Source: Tamarix chinensis
Lineage: Eukaryota > Streptophyta > Magnoliopsida > Caryophyllales > Tamaricaceae
NCBI GenBank assembly: GCA_030549775.1
Contig: CM060174.1
Coordinates: forward strand, 92,458,132-92,522,131
Reading direction: 5' to 3'
Length of the DNA: 64,000 nucleotides
Shown: positions 10,986 through 23,194 of the stretch, in pieces
How positions within the stretch are numbered: position 1 is the first letter of the stretch
Layout: each line of letters opens with the position of its first letter
Program-made: the position numbers and the translations under genes
The notes under the pieces: generated by a model
What the model saw: only the letters and a program-made list of their open reading frames with translations
What the model was told of the DNA's origin: nothing
The model's database searches: none

Positions 10986-12339
10986 GGCTCAACATCTTTC
11001 TCTGTAAGTCGTTAGTGTTTTAACGTGTCTTATTCGAGGGCATTTCACCTTTTCCATGCATGGCCAGAGACCTCAACACATCACATAAAAACTGATGACA
11101 TATTCGTACTATCACATACTAATGAGGACACAAGCACACGTCTTGATTCCAAGCCACGTTACACATGGAACAGATAAGATAATGGCATTTCAAAACACAA
11201 CACATAAATCATATAGAACATCCACGGCACATAGGATACAAGTCACACATCCAGACCTAGCCATATCCTTACTCAGTTTAGGTTACCGAGCTATCTCCCG
11301 TACTTATATTAGGCCACTAAACACTCCTTATGGTTATCAGACTTAACATATTTCTCGTATTGGAAACCCAACCTCTAGGCATGTGGATTAGGGCCCACCA
11401 CCTTATACCCCGAGTTTACTCATATTATCTTAATGCCCCACGTATCATGACTCCTAGATGTAACTCCCCCTCGTACTTCGTTCCTCCTCACGTATTCCTA
11501 TTATTTTCTTCTTTTTTTTCCCACCTTCTCCAACTAGGGTTCCCTTCCCAAACCCTAGGTACCCTTATATGACCCTACGTACTATTTTTCACCTCGAGCC
11601 TCCAGAATCCCAAACAGACCTTCCATTAGTCTCCCCACGTCCCAAAGTAACTTTTCATACGTAAGGTTCGCCCCCATGCGGACCTTAATCTCCCCATGCA
11701 AACCCTATCATTTCCACCATGCCAACTCTATCATTCCCATGCAAACCCTAGTTTCCCCCATGCAACCTTATTGTCCCCCACACTTCTATTTATTTAATTC
11801 CCCTTTTTCTCATCATTTCACGGATTACAAATTACCTAGGTCGTCCATACCTACGTTATCCAACGTACTTCCCCTTGGTTATCTTAATTGCTTGTTTTTC
11901 TCTTTCAAGTCCCCACTCCAAAACACCTCATCAAATAACCTAGCATGCATGTCGTAGGGGTCACCTCACATCACATCATATTTGTAGCATGCCATATTAG
12001 TACATACAGACAAGAGCATGAGAACATTCCTCAGTTCCGCGTTGCGCTACATAATAACACAGATAACATGCATAATATAGCATATAAACCGTACAAGGCA
12101 TCCAAGACAAGTAAAACATGTAATACACACAAGCGGCCTTAGTTACGTCCTTACCTAAATCGGCGTCGGGCTTGGAGCACGCTCCTACACCTCCTGGGGT
12201 TTGACCCGGTTCACCTATAAGGAAGAAATATTAAGGGTCAATCTCCCTCTACCCGAATTATCATAATTTCCTATCTTACCCCTATCCTGGTCTAGTACTA
12301 TAATTAACATTGATAATAGTAGTTTATAATTAAAAGGTG

Positions 12340-12646
12340 GGGTTATTATTATTACTAATAATGATATTGTTATTAATACCAATAATAATAGTAAAATACT
12401 AATAATAATAATAGTGATGATAATAATAATAATAATGATAATAATGATAATAATGATAGCAACAACCACGATCTGATAATACTCATAATAATAGTAATAA
12501 TAGTAAAAATAATACTAATGATAATAACAATAGCAACAATAATATTGGCGATGATAATAATGATAATAATAGTGCAATAGCAATAATAATACTAAAAATA
12601 ATGATAATAAGGATAACACCACGATATTAAGGGTTAGAACAATAAC

Positions 12647-12697
<51 letters not shown>

Positions 12698-12845
12698 GTA
12701 ATAAGAATAACAATAATAATAATAATAATAATAACAATGATAGTGAAAATAATGGTGATAGCAATAACGATAGTAATAATAATAATAATAATAACAATAA
12801 GGATAATGACAATAATAATGATAATAACACAACAACAACACAACC

Positions 12846-12881
<36 letters not shown>

Positions 12882-12882
12882 G

Positions 12883-12919
<37 letters not shown>

Positions 12920-13165
12920 GATAATAATAATGTTGAGGACACTAGTAATAATAATAATACTAAGGGTAAGAACAATAATAATAATAATAATAATAAAGAC
13001 AGCTACAACTACCATAGCCCTATTATTAATAATAATGATAATGATAATGATATTAATAGTGACAATGTTGCTATTAGTAAAACTACTAAAATAATAATAA
13101 TAATCATAATAATAATAGAGATACTAAAGATGTTAGTCATAGTTAAAGTAACACATATGATAATG

Positions 13166-13199
<34 letters not shown>

Positions 13200-13450
13200 T
13201 AATAGTAATAATAATAATAATAGTAATAACGACAATAATAATTATAATAACAATGAGAATAATAAGAGTAATAATAATAACGATAATAATAAAAATAGTA
13301 ATCATAATAGTAATGATAATAGTAGTGATAATAATAATAAGGATAATAATAGTAATACTAGCAATATTAACAATAATAATAACTTAATAGGGTCTTGTAT
13401 TGCTTAATACCATTAATTAGAAGTTCTTAGGGGTAATGTTAGGGCCTGTC

Positions 13451-13496
<46 letters not shown>

Positions 13497-13560
13497 GTAG
13501 TATTAATAGTAATTATAGTAATTATAGTAATAGTGTTAATAATAAATAGATTAATAATGA
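12340..13560. repeat. 1.2-kb AAT/ATG/AAC trinucleotide field
   Basis: Nearly the whole stretch is imperfect (AAT)n with AGT, AAC, GAT and AAG variants, including pure runs at about 12648-12697, 12846-12880 and 13449-13494. Long low-complexity open frames (poly-Asn/Ile on +, poly-Leu/Tyr/Ile on -) result from it and are not genes. It lies where LTR-2 has its shorter AAT tracts. Confidence 0.85.
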
Positions 13561-13751
13561 TTATAATAACATTAACATTAATAGATAATAATATTAAATT
13601 TTATTAACCACTTATTTTATTCCAGGTCTAGGGTTTTAGGGAGTTGGACCACCTGGCTGGGGTGGTGGCACCGGCGCGGCGGTGGAGGAGGAAGAAATTG
13701 GGAAAGGTGGCTATGGAGGCTAAAGGAGGAGAAACCACTACCCCAAAAAGT

Positions 13752-14098
13752 AGTTTTAATAACGGTTATTTTACAGTTTTAATAACGGTTTTCAACCGTT
13801 ATTAAAACGCCCGTTAAATCTTTAATAACGGTTCATAACCGTTATCAAAAATATAAAAAAAAACCTCCAATATGAGCATAAAATGCATGTTTAATAACGG
13901 TTTTTGAGAAAAACCGTTGTTAAACAAGAGGGTTTTAATAACGGTTCTGATGAAAACCGTTATTAAAAGATAGGTTTTAATAACGGTTCAAGTATCAAAC
14001 CGTTATTAAAAACATGAGTTTTAATAACGGTTTTCATCAGAACCGTTATTAAAACTTATCTTTTAATAACGGTTTTCATCAGAACCGTTATTAAAACT
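13752..14098. repeat. Subterminal repeat array, left end of CACTA-1
   Basis: About a dozen copies of TTTTAATAACGGTT and the complement AACCGTTATTAAAA, many paired as short inverted repeats able to form hairpins. Such arrays are the usual binding sites of the element's own DNA-binding protein in En/Spm-type transposons. Confidence 0.85.
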
Positions 14099-14412
14099 CC
14101 AGTTTTTTTTTTAGTTTTTGCAGTTTTGTTCCTGCCCACATACACAGTTGTATGTTCAAATAATTACCAAATCTGCATTGTAAAACATCATCAATTGATA
14201 ACAAATCTGCAGTCACACCATAATTTCAATCAATCCCAGCCTTGTTAATACACCAGACATATATACTCAAGAATCAAAATTAGTAGGCATACCACAACTT
14301 GGTAGCTCTACACGCCAAAGAAAAATGTTTATAAATCTAGCTTAGAAGACTTAAAGACATAGCTAGACAAAATACAAACCTGAACATGCATGTAGAATAT
14401 ATAGATCTCTAC

Positions 14413-17400
14413 CTAATACCGAATGAATGAGTGCACATGCTTGGCCCATTGCTCTCTCACTTCATCAATTTCTTCAACATTGTATTGCTGGCCTTGTGTA
14501 TAATCATCGGTGAAAAACTACAAATCCCAAGTTTTGATTAATATACAGTTAGCACTTACGTCAAGTATCAAACATATATGTCATGATTCATTAATGGAAA
14601 AATATCGAAAAGAAAACATACATGGCTTGGATCTATGTTGACCGATCTATTTTGGACTATTAGATCCATTGCTCTGCATACATAGTATCCACAATCTTTG
14701 TCGTTTTGCTGTTGTGGACACTGTCATATAAATTCAGTTAGCTCTCTAACTATTAGATATTAATTTTAATTAAAATAAAATACGAAATAGTTGCCTTCCT
14801 ACTTACTATGACAGGCTCGTATTGAACATTCTTTGGGTCTGGGACACCAGTCCCACCTCTCCTTTGATACGCTGTCCGTAATGCCCTAATAAATAGAGTT
14901 GGATACACAATATTGTAAGTACGCATATATACCTCAAATAATGAAAGCTAGCTAAGCGAATATATGTATAAATAAGCTAATGAAGTAAGAAGTGAAAAGT
15001 ATACTGACATGTCGATAAATTCCTTCCCATAACGACGAGAGACTTCAAAAGACACGTCATAGGTTTGAAGGGAATCAAACACATAGACTTTACTAAGATC
15101 AGGTCGGACGGTGTACAAAACCCAATGTTCAGTTGCGAGGTGAGGAATGAGATAGAGCTTGTTGTGTCCCTCAATCAAAATGCGATCCGCTAAATAGTTT
15201 ATGTGCCTACCCTCTCTTATTGTACTACCGTCAGCTATGTAGTATGGGCACACAAACACAATAGAGGACAACATTCCCTCCATCGCAGCTCGAGTACCTA
15301 CCAACATATGGACAACAAAAACAATGCATATTTGTTAATAAATAATAACTCATATAAGAGGTCATAAAAATTCCAATTGTATAAGTTAAGAGTACTAAAA
15401 TCTCAAAATGAAATAATACTTACGTGACATAGACGGCGACACTTATGGTTGACATCCATTCTTGATTATAAGTGTCGCTTATGTCAGCCATTGATACCAT
15501 GTAAGTAGCATCGTCCCTCCCAACATACTCAGGACGACAATCAATGAAAATATAATTGTCCCTGAGGTAGTTTTGGGCATAAAAATATAATATAGCTAAT
15601 GCTGGTGGAGGCTGGCTTTGCTGATCTGAAGAAGGAATCTTTTGTGGGGCAACTGATTTTTCAGATTTAGCTCTCTTTCCTTTAGCAGCACCCTGTTTTG
15701 TGTTGCTCATTCTGCTAGTACCTCTCTTGGTTTTACTAGCAGAAGCAGTCTTCTTTTTTTATTCCTTTTTTGATTCCTTAATTGATAATATTAAACAAAA
15801 TATATATTGAGCATATAAATAAATATATATATATATATATATATATATGAAAAAGGTATATATAGTGTAACTACTAAACAATGTCTAATGAAGATGTCAA
15901 ATTAAATGTCAATACCTCTTCAGTAGTGAGACGTATTTGATCCGCAGGCCAAGCCACGAAGCTTCCATGAGCTTCTAGTACTGTGGTTGTCTCATCACCC
16001 TCTTTATAACAAGGCAAGTGTGCACTGCCAATGATTGGAGTGTCAATACTCACCGGCCTTGTATTTAGGGCTAAATTATACCCGTGGATTGTCTGCGTTT
16101 CAATACTGTGACTAATGCGGACCCTTCCTTTCGCCAAAATTGTTGAAAGGTCATTCGCTAATAAGTCACATTTATGCAAACCCTAAACAAAAATATTACA
16201 CATTATTAATAATTTATTACACCGAATACATTTAATAACAATTCATAGTTTGTAATGCTTACCTCGGGAAGAGTAGAAAGAAATGCATTAGCTTCACAAC
16301 TATCTCTGACGCTATTTACATTAGGTATGTGAAGCTGATCATGGTCTACTGAATCGGATGGCTTATACCCTTGAGATTTAATAAATGACAGCTCTTGCTC
16401 CATTGTTTCCATCCGTTCAAATGCCACGTTCAATTTTTGGGTGAGGATGGCGACTTGCTCATTAGTGCTACGAGAACCACGAGATCGACTACATATGCTC
16501 GTTCTCGTAACACCCAATCCAATGCCCCTGTGTCTTCCAGGGTGTTCTACAATTCCTGTAGCCTGGGCCACAATGCTATATTGGTCCACCTCCTCACCTT
16601 CTGACGTTTCAAGTTCGTCCTGTAAATTTAACTTATAAGAATAAGCATAATATAATAGTTTTCTAAAAGAAAAGTAAGTAGGGTTCTAGATATCTACAAA
16701 CTTACAATTTTTTTGGCTGCAACATCAACATATTCATTAATATATCCATCTCTTGTTGCTCTAGCCTTCTTCCATAATGTACCAATATTGATGGACGAGG
16801 TACATGGGTCCAAGTCTTGGGCTAGAAGCTACAAATCAAAAAATATTCTTAATTAAGAATATTATTATAAAATTCAACATTTACATGTAAATAGATAATC
16901 ACAAAATGCATACCAACTCCTCTTCAAGGCCCACATAGCCTTTGCGAGCCATATTATGCCGGTATTTATTTTGCTTGGCAATCTCTTTATTTTGGGTACT
17001 TTTTTCCTATGTGACAAGCCAAAACATAATGACATGGTTATTTCAATATTAAGCATAATACTGGGATTGATACAAAAAGTTTAATTGTTATCTAACAAGT
17101 ACCTTAAAATCCACCGTAAGACGATAAGCAATGAATTGGTTCCAACTTTCTTGATCGATGAAACCGTATCGTTTGGGTGGGTTCTGTCGTACAGAACCAT
17201 CCTTCTTTCTATACATTTTTCTACGAGCTAAATATGACCTAAAGGTTCTTAGACGCTCCCCACAATGTCTAAGAAGCCATTTCTTCCTACTCTCTGGGAC
17301 ATTAAACACTCTCTGCAAAATAAGACATGTAGATGTATGCCGATGTTAATGTAATAAAATTAATAACATTTGACATACAAAAATGATTACATAAAATAGC

Positions 17401-17672
17401 ATATTTACCGTGATTTCCTGCCAAATATGCTCCTTATGACCCTGTGGAACCTGCTTCCAATTATTATAGGAGATAGGAACACGGTTACGGGTCACAAGTG
17501 AAATGTAGGTCAAGAACATATCTGCGTAAGGGCCGATGGGAAGATTGTAAGTATTCCATCCCAACTCGACTACTTCTCCTCTATTCCTCATGTCTATGAT
17601 AATTCTCATAATCGTAGGTCCTCTCTTCCCTTCTTCATCACTGCTATCCCTATCAATGTTTTTGTTGGCCAT
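14413..17672 (-). pseudogene. CACTA-borne Transposase_24-Ulp1 (C48) protease gene, 11 exons, two lesions
   Basis: A spliced model joins 17409-17672, 17103-17312, 16914-17006, 16706-16828, 16263-16619, 15916-16182, 15424-15776, 15009-15305, 14807-14885, 14622-14720 and 14413-14517. Phases agree throughout and give about 748 codons. Exons 1-4 match plant transposase family Ptta/En/Spm (RGPT near the start, WKQVP, RYGF, KQNKYRH, TLWKKAR). Exon 5 is a charged linker with a predicted helix. Exon 6 carries the usual IHG, LPCYKEGDE and GSFVAWP motifs. Exons 8-10 form a C48 cysteine protease: His in EHW (15125-15127), Asp in VFDS (15074-15076), PQQ, and Cys in DCGYYV (14691-14693). Two faults are visible: an in-frame TAA at 15759-15761 early in exon 7, and AT instead of AG at the exon 8 acceptor (the remnant copy at 60322 has AG). 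It may be a recent pseudogene or use alternative sites. A SUMO-peptidase-like activity is inferred from family only. Confidence 0.8.
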
Positions 17673-17854
17673 ATCTCTACAAAAAATAAATAAATAAATT
17701 ATGTTAGAATGTTATGTATTGAGCATAATAATGTACTATTATATTATCGATACGAATCATGCTTAGAAAGAATTAATCTCAAATGTATCATGCTATTCTA
17801 TATATATATATACGAATCATGCTAGCTAACACGTTTCCAAAAAGATATTAATAC

Positions 17855-17913
17855 TAACCCTAACCCTAACCCTAATTAACCATAATAAACGATAAACCCT
17901 AACCCTAACCCTA
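17855..17913. repeat. Telomere-like CCCTAA repeats upstream of the CACTA-1 gene
   Basis: Two short runs of CCCTAA (about 17856-17875 and 17894-17913) lie 180-240 bases upstream of the transposon gene's start codon. Plant telo-box motifs (AAACCCTAA) occur in promoters and leaders of growth-related genes. Here the runs could be leader, intron or chance. Confidence 0.7.
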
Positions 17914-18235
17914 GCTAATTAACCATAATTTATTATAATAAAACCTAACCCTAAACCACAAAAAAAAACCTAATCCCTAAACCTAGCTAAATGTAATTAA
18001 AGCATAATATATAAATCATATTATTAATTATTATTATTATTATTATATATTATTATTATCATACACAATTATTTCTCTCTATTTAATTATTCACTTTTAT
18101 ATATTCCTTATTCTCTATATCTATTTAATCCTCATCAAACAGCAATCATTAACATATGCATATGTAAAATATATTTGCATTTCATTATATGACATTTCCT
18201 ATATCTTATTGCTAGTCTCCTATACTTATTAATGA

Positions 18236-18238
18236 AAA

Positions 18239-18292
<54 letters not shown>
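18236..18292. repeat. (GT)n(AT)n microsatellite
   Basis: A run of GT dinucleotides passes directly into a run of AT dinucleotides, within the AT-rich region between the CACTA-1 gene and its right subterminal array. Confidence 0.85.
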
Positions 18293-18295
<3 letters not shown>

Positions 18296-18892
18296 TTTAT
18301 GAGTGAAAATGTATATAATTCTACACTCACATTCATATTATATATATATGTAAAGATCTCGGCCAACACATGCATTTGTTAATAAATAACAATAATGCAA
18401 CAAATTCAACAACAAATAGCAAAATTTTCAGCCAATACATACAACAACGTACACATTTTCGAACGACAAACCACAATCTTTCAATAACAAACAAACGAAA
18501 CCCTATAGCAACATGCATGCATTTATATATATATACATATATAAGTAGATAAAAAGTTACGAGAGGAAGAACAAACACATACATAAAGTGAGCTAGCTAC
18601 AAACACGACGGTGATCGAGAATGTTGAGAGAGGCAAGGGCTTCAAACACGTCAACAGAGGATGAAGGTGCAAGTGCTAGCTAGCTTCGGAACAATGACAG
18701 CACGCACATGCAGAGCCGGTAATGGCAGAGGCGTGGTGGAGAGTTAGCGGTGCGAGGGTTTCCTTTACTTGAGAGGAGCCGGTGTGGTGGTGCGAGGGTT
18801 TGCAAGGAAAAGGAGAGCAAGAGAACGAAGGCGCAGAGAGTCTGAAAATTTTGGCACGAAACAGAACTGAACGAAATATAAGTTTGATTTTG

Positions 18893-19230
18893 GAGTTTTA
18901 ATAACGGTTCCTAAGAGAACCGTTATTAAAAAGAGTATTTAATAACGGTTTCTGAGAGAACCGTTATTAAAACATATTTCAATAACGGTTCTTCTAGGAA
19001 CCGTTATTAAAAGATTCTGACTTTTGACAACGGTTCTAATAAGAACCGTTATTAAATCCTCTTTTAATAATGGTTTACCTGAAACCGTTATTAAAACATC
19101 CATGCAAATTTTAACGTTGCCCTTTTAATAACGATTTTTAGCTAGAACCGTTATCAAAACTCTCCCGCCCATTAATTTTCACGCGTTTGACAACGGTTGT
19201 CGAACAACCGTTATTAATGTCCCGTTATTA
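18893..19230. repeat. Subterminal repeat array, right end of CACTA-1
   Basis: Repeated TTTTAATAACGGTT with its complement, for example around CCTAAGAGAACCGTTATTAAAA, mirrors the left array and stops about 20 bases from the GTAGTG terminus. It confirms the element's extent. A few units are mutated (TAATGGTT, TAACGATT). Confidence 0.85.
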
Positions 19231-19608
19231 TTTCCCGTTTTCCTAGTAGTGAACTAGGGGAAAGTGGAAGTGTAGGGTGGTAGAGCAGGCACTCCTGGTG
19301 GTTTTGGGGGGTGGTGATGGTGCTGCAAGCGGCGGTACAGCCGGCGGCGGCGGCGCAAAGGTGGTGCAGGGCTGGAAGGGTCGATTTGGGGAGAGGTTTT
19401 CGCACGGTCGGGGCGGCACGTGCGGCGCGAGGCAAGGAAGCTAAGGGGGTTGGTTGTGTAGAGGGCAGTGCAGGGAGGATGTTGGTGGCATGGGCAGGCG
19501 GCAAAGGTGGCTGAAGGCGGAGGAAAGGGCGACCGAAGGTGGGGCGGCGCACGTTGGGATTTCTCTGGGTTCCAGATTTTCGAACCCGATTCAGCCGGTG
19601 GTTAGGGC

Positions 19609-19616
19609 TATTTATA
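19609..19616 (-). promoter_or_regulatory. LTR TATA box (TATAAATA), solo LTR copy
   Basis: The minus strand reads TTCCTATAAATAGCCC, about 1 kb inside the U3 end at 20597. Position and octamer match LTR-1 and LTR-2 although the surrounding sequence has diverged. This supports a functional promoter element. Confidence 0.6.
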
Positions 19617-22120
19617 GGAAAATTGGGACAGGAAACGACAAGGCTTCGAGGGAGATTAGGGGGTTAGGGTTAGGGTAGGTCGCCCGGCGAGATTTGCCGG
19701 CACATGGTCTGCGATTTGCAGGCCATGATTCGTCTGCATAGGGGCTTACGTGCGGGAGAAGGGCTGCGATGATTGGTCATGTCCATAGGGAAGTCAACGG
19801 GGAGAAGAGGGGCGAAATGACCGGTGCTAATGGCTTGGCGTTGAAGCTTCCTTTTTCGGCGAAAATTTTGGGTTGCAGGCGGCAGAGGGACGACAACGTC
19901 GCGAGGAAGAAGAAGAGGAAGAGGCTGAACCGGCAGTCCAGTAGAAAAGAAAAGAAAGAAAGAAAAGGGGCGGGCCGAACCGGCCGGGAGAAAAGGGGAA
20001 GGAGAGGCGCGGGAGAGAGTTGGGCTACGCAGGGGGGGTGTGCTGGGCCTACCAAGCCGGCCCAAGTCGGGGGGAGAATAGAAAAAAAAAAAGAGATGGA
20101 AAGGATAGAAAAGGAAAAAGAGGGAAAAAGGAGGAAAAGAAAAAGGAAAAAGAAGGAAAATTAGTGGTTGGATTAATTAGTATGATTTGGGTGATTTGGG
20201 ATGTTTAATAAAATATAATTATCAAAATAATAATTAAATTCTATTTTTAGGTTAATTTAGGGATTTTTGAAAGAATTTTCTTAAATTCCATTTTAATTAA
20301 CCAAAACACTCTAATTTCCTCCAATTAAATTATTTATAAAGTTTATATTAATTCAAAACTATTTTATCCTTCTTAATTTAAACAAAGTAATTTATTTAAT
20401 TAATTTCCAAAATAAAATCCTTAATTAGCTTAAAATACCACCATTCCTCCCATTTAAAACACTTTTAAATTTCTCTTCTTAATTTACCCTAATTAATTTC
20501 CTCTTATTTTAATAAAAGTAAATTATTTGATTAAATTTCCACATAAAAACCTTATTTAATAATAGATAATAGAAATTGAGATTTTTGGGGCATTTCAGGA
20601 AGTATATGAGCAAGATTAAAGTATACTAGAAAAACTTATGTTGACTTGTATGACGAATTGCCAAATTTAAAAGTGGTTCCCAGTAAATATTTGTGGTTGA
20701 TGTCATGATTGAGTGTTATAAATGGTTTGTACCTACAAGCAAGACTTTAATTGGCTAAATTACCACTTAGCTAGAATGATTATAGGATAGACTATATTAA
20801 AATGGTTAGATTTCAAAATTAAACGATGATGTTGCATTTTTTTATCGGGGAGGGTATGCAATACTCCACGTTATATGATGTATTGGTGAGATAACTTAAT
20901 AATATCAGTATACCTACATAGTTCAACAAGGTATATCTTTCTTTCTAAAATTCCATCTTTGAAAATTATATTTTTCTTAGTGCATTTGGCTTGTAGTAGT
21001 AAGATGGGTAATCTCTTAAATGTTTTCAACAAGTGTGTGAACAAGGATAAAATACACTTGAAATATTGATGTTCATTTGTATGACCATTCACCAATTCCA
21101 AATATGCATTTGAGTAGCAAATTGTGGCCAATGTAATAAGGGTTGGGGTGTACATATAGTTTATTCCTAACTATATTTGTTGTATGTATGACAATTTTGG
21201 ATTTTTTTTTGAAAAGTGTTGCCATTATGAATTGTTATTCAAATGACTACAATTACCATCATAGAGAGGTGCTCTATTGTGATGACTATTTTTTGTTGTT
21301 GCTATTGCTAAGTACAATGAGGAACCTATTACAATGATTTTTAAATAATGACTTCCACCAATATAAGCCTAAGAATATGACTTTAAGGCTATGAAAAAAA
21401 ACTTGGGATCTAAAGATCCAATCCAAAACCTAGAAAATCTAATATAGGAAAATTTAGTTGCAATCAGAGCAGATATCTGGTCAGGTATTTTACCAAATTA
21501 TCTAAAATAGTTTAATATCTAATTTTTCAATGTAATTTATTTTGAAAATATTATACTTTGCTCAAATATATAGAAGTAAATTGTATTATATTAGTATGTA
21601 TTATATTATTTTGTATTTTAAGTGTATTATACTATATTATATAGTGTATTGTATTGTAATATTTTGTAAAATGTATGTATCTAATTATGAATAGTAGCAT
21701 AATCTAATATTTTTATTACATCCCAAAATCCAATATGTTTTTTAATATTTAATTTGTTTAAGAAAAGTGGAGCAAATATCCTATCTGGAAAATGCATATA
21801 TCAGGTTCAGATACCCCTACTTTTGGGATTGAAATGCTATAATGACATTACCTTTTTCCCTTCCCTCTCATGTAGTGATATTGATCAAGGTAAAAAATAA
21901 AACACAAAATTGTTTTATGTATTTACAAAATAGGTTGGTTCAACAACAATCGATAAATCAACACTCAGAGTATTTTGTTAAATAAAATATGATAACACTA
22001 TAAAAAAAGGTTAGGATTCAAACAAGTGTTCAAACTAATATGTCGGAGGTTAGGAAGGGCATAGAAAGAACCTCATGATGAGGAGTGACAAAGGAAAAAA
22101 AGGAGAATATATCTAGGTCA

Positions 22121-22330
22121 TGTTGGGAAACACAATTGTGTCAAGAAACACACCGATGTTATTCTGATTGATACGGGTGTGTTGACTAGAGCTGTTTTCC
22201 GCAACATGAATTTTTAGTTTGATCTTTTATTTATGTTTTTTTAGGTTGGTATTGTAATTTTTTTTTATCTTTTCTAAGCCTATATAAAGTGCTTCTATTA
22301 TATAAAATTTAAAAACACAATTTATATGAG
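22121..22330 (+). mobile_element. Possible degenerate Copia-type LTR
   Basis: The stretch starts TGTTGGGAAACAC, holds a TATA-like CCTATATAAAGTGC and is followed by ATTTATATGAGACATGAGG, which resembles a decayed primer-binding junction. It lies in the 1.4-kb block present only in copy 1 of the duplicated segment. An 86-codon frame follows (22326-22586) that I cannot assign. No second LTR is seen, so this is tentative. Confidence 0.3.
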
Positions 22331-23194
22331 ACATGAGGACAAACAAGAAAGCAAAAGGAAAGAAAAATGGTCTCACCAAGGAATCGATGGAGTTTTTGAT
22401 AGGACCACAACACCAAGAAGGGTGGAAGGATTTAGTTCAAGGATTAGATCAAGGAAATCCATTGAAAAATCTCTTGTGGGAATATCTTATGGTTCAGGTC
22501 TAAATATTAGATGTAGGAAATCTCAATTGGGAACATGTTTCTTTGATTGCATTGATCAATCAAGAGGGATGTTCTTGATTAATTAGGAAGGATAAAACAT
22601 TGGCCGAGTGTTATTGAATTTATATGAATTTTAGGGATCGTAATAAAATACAAGTTTTGATGTCATTGGTTTGTGTATACTTTTACATGTTCATTGATGT
22701 TTTGATTTTAAGGTTCCCGATTTTCTATTCAGAAGGGTTCAGACAGGGCATAGGAACAAATATAGATTTCACAATACCAGACTTGTAGCTGTCATTATAC
22801 ATATAAGATCCAGTACTTCTACGAAAAAGACCAGGGTGGTTTTTGTCTCAACAAAAAGATGACAAAACTTTATAAATTAAAAATGAACTGCACTACATAC
22901 TTGAATATATTCATATTACTATTTGGATAAGGTTGAATTTTTCATTGATATTTTTGCTTCAACATGACAATCACTTAGGTATCAAAGTCAACCTTTTTTT
23001 TTTGTCTTAGTGGCGTTTTTCACTCATTTGTCTTATGTATCAATTCATATTTGAGCGGCATATTATATAGTAGAATAATTTGAAGATTTAAAATTAGTGA
23101 GTTATGGAAGAAGTAAACAATTAATTAGATTCTAGGGCAAAACGATAAAAATTCTCTCATTATGTAAAATCGTAGAATGTTATGGACCATAACA

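Larger units (their letters stand above)
13736..19251 (-). mobile_element. CACTA (En/Spm-type) DNA transposon, 5,516 bp (CACTA-1)
   Basis: The element starts CACTACCCCAAAAAGTAG and ends TTTTCCTAGTAGTG, giving CACTAC terminal inverted repeats. A perfect 3-bp duplication, AAC, lies at 13733-13735 and 19252-19254. Both ends carry subterminal arrays of TTTTAATAACGGTT and its complement, as is typical of the superfamily. It encodes one spliced gene on the minus strand (14413-17672), a Transposase_24-Ulp1 protease. I find no TNP2/Transposase_21 catalytic transposase frame, so it is probably non-autonomous. It sits inside solo LTR-3 and is therefore younger than that insertion. Confidence 0.92.
10020..20597 (-). 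mobile_element. Solo LTR (LTR-3) with a nested CACTA element
   Basis: The + strand starts TGTAACACCCCC and ends TTTTTGGGGCATTTCA. The flanks carry a perfect 5-bp duplication, GGAAG, at 10015-10019 and 20598-20602. This is the mark of an LTR integration followed by loss of the partner LTR and interior. Without the nested CACTA element (13736-19251 plus its 3-bp duplication) the LTR is about 5.06 kb, close to LTR-2. It shares with LTR-2 the terminal block, the CACTATTATAGCC cluster, an AAT field, the GC-rich block and the TATA box, but is clearly more diverged. No protein-coding gene belongs to the LTR itself. Confidence 0.88.

Noticed and set aside
12515..13387. Long open frames on both strands within the AAT field
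   Set aside because: They translate to runs of Asn, Ile, Leu and Tyr set by the trinucleotide repeat. There is no domain, and both strands are open at once.
19214..20208. Frames on both strands at the U3/GC block of solo LTR-3
   Set aside because: Same compositional block as in LTR-1 and LTR-2. Some cross the CACTA-1 boundary, so they cannot be an ancestral gene.
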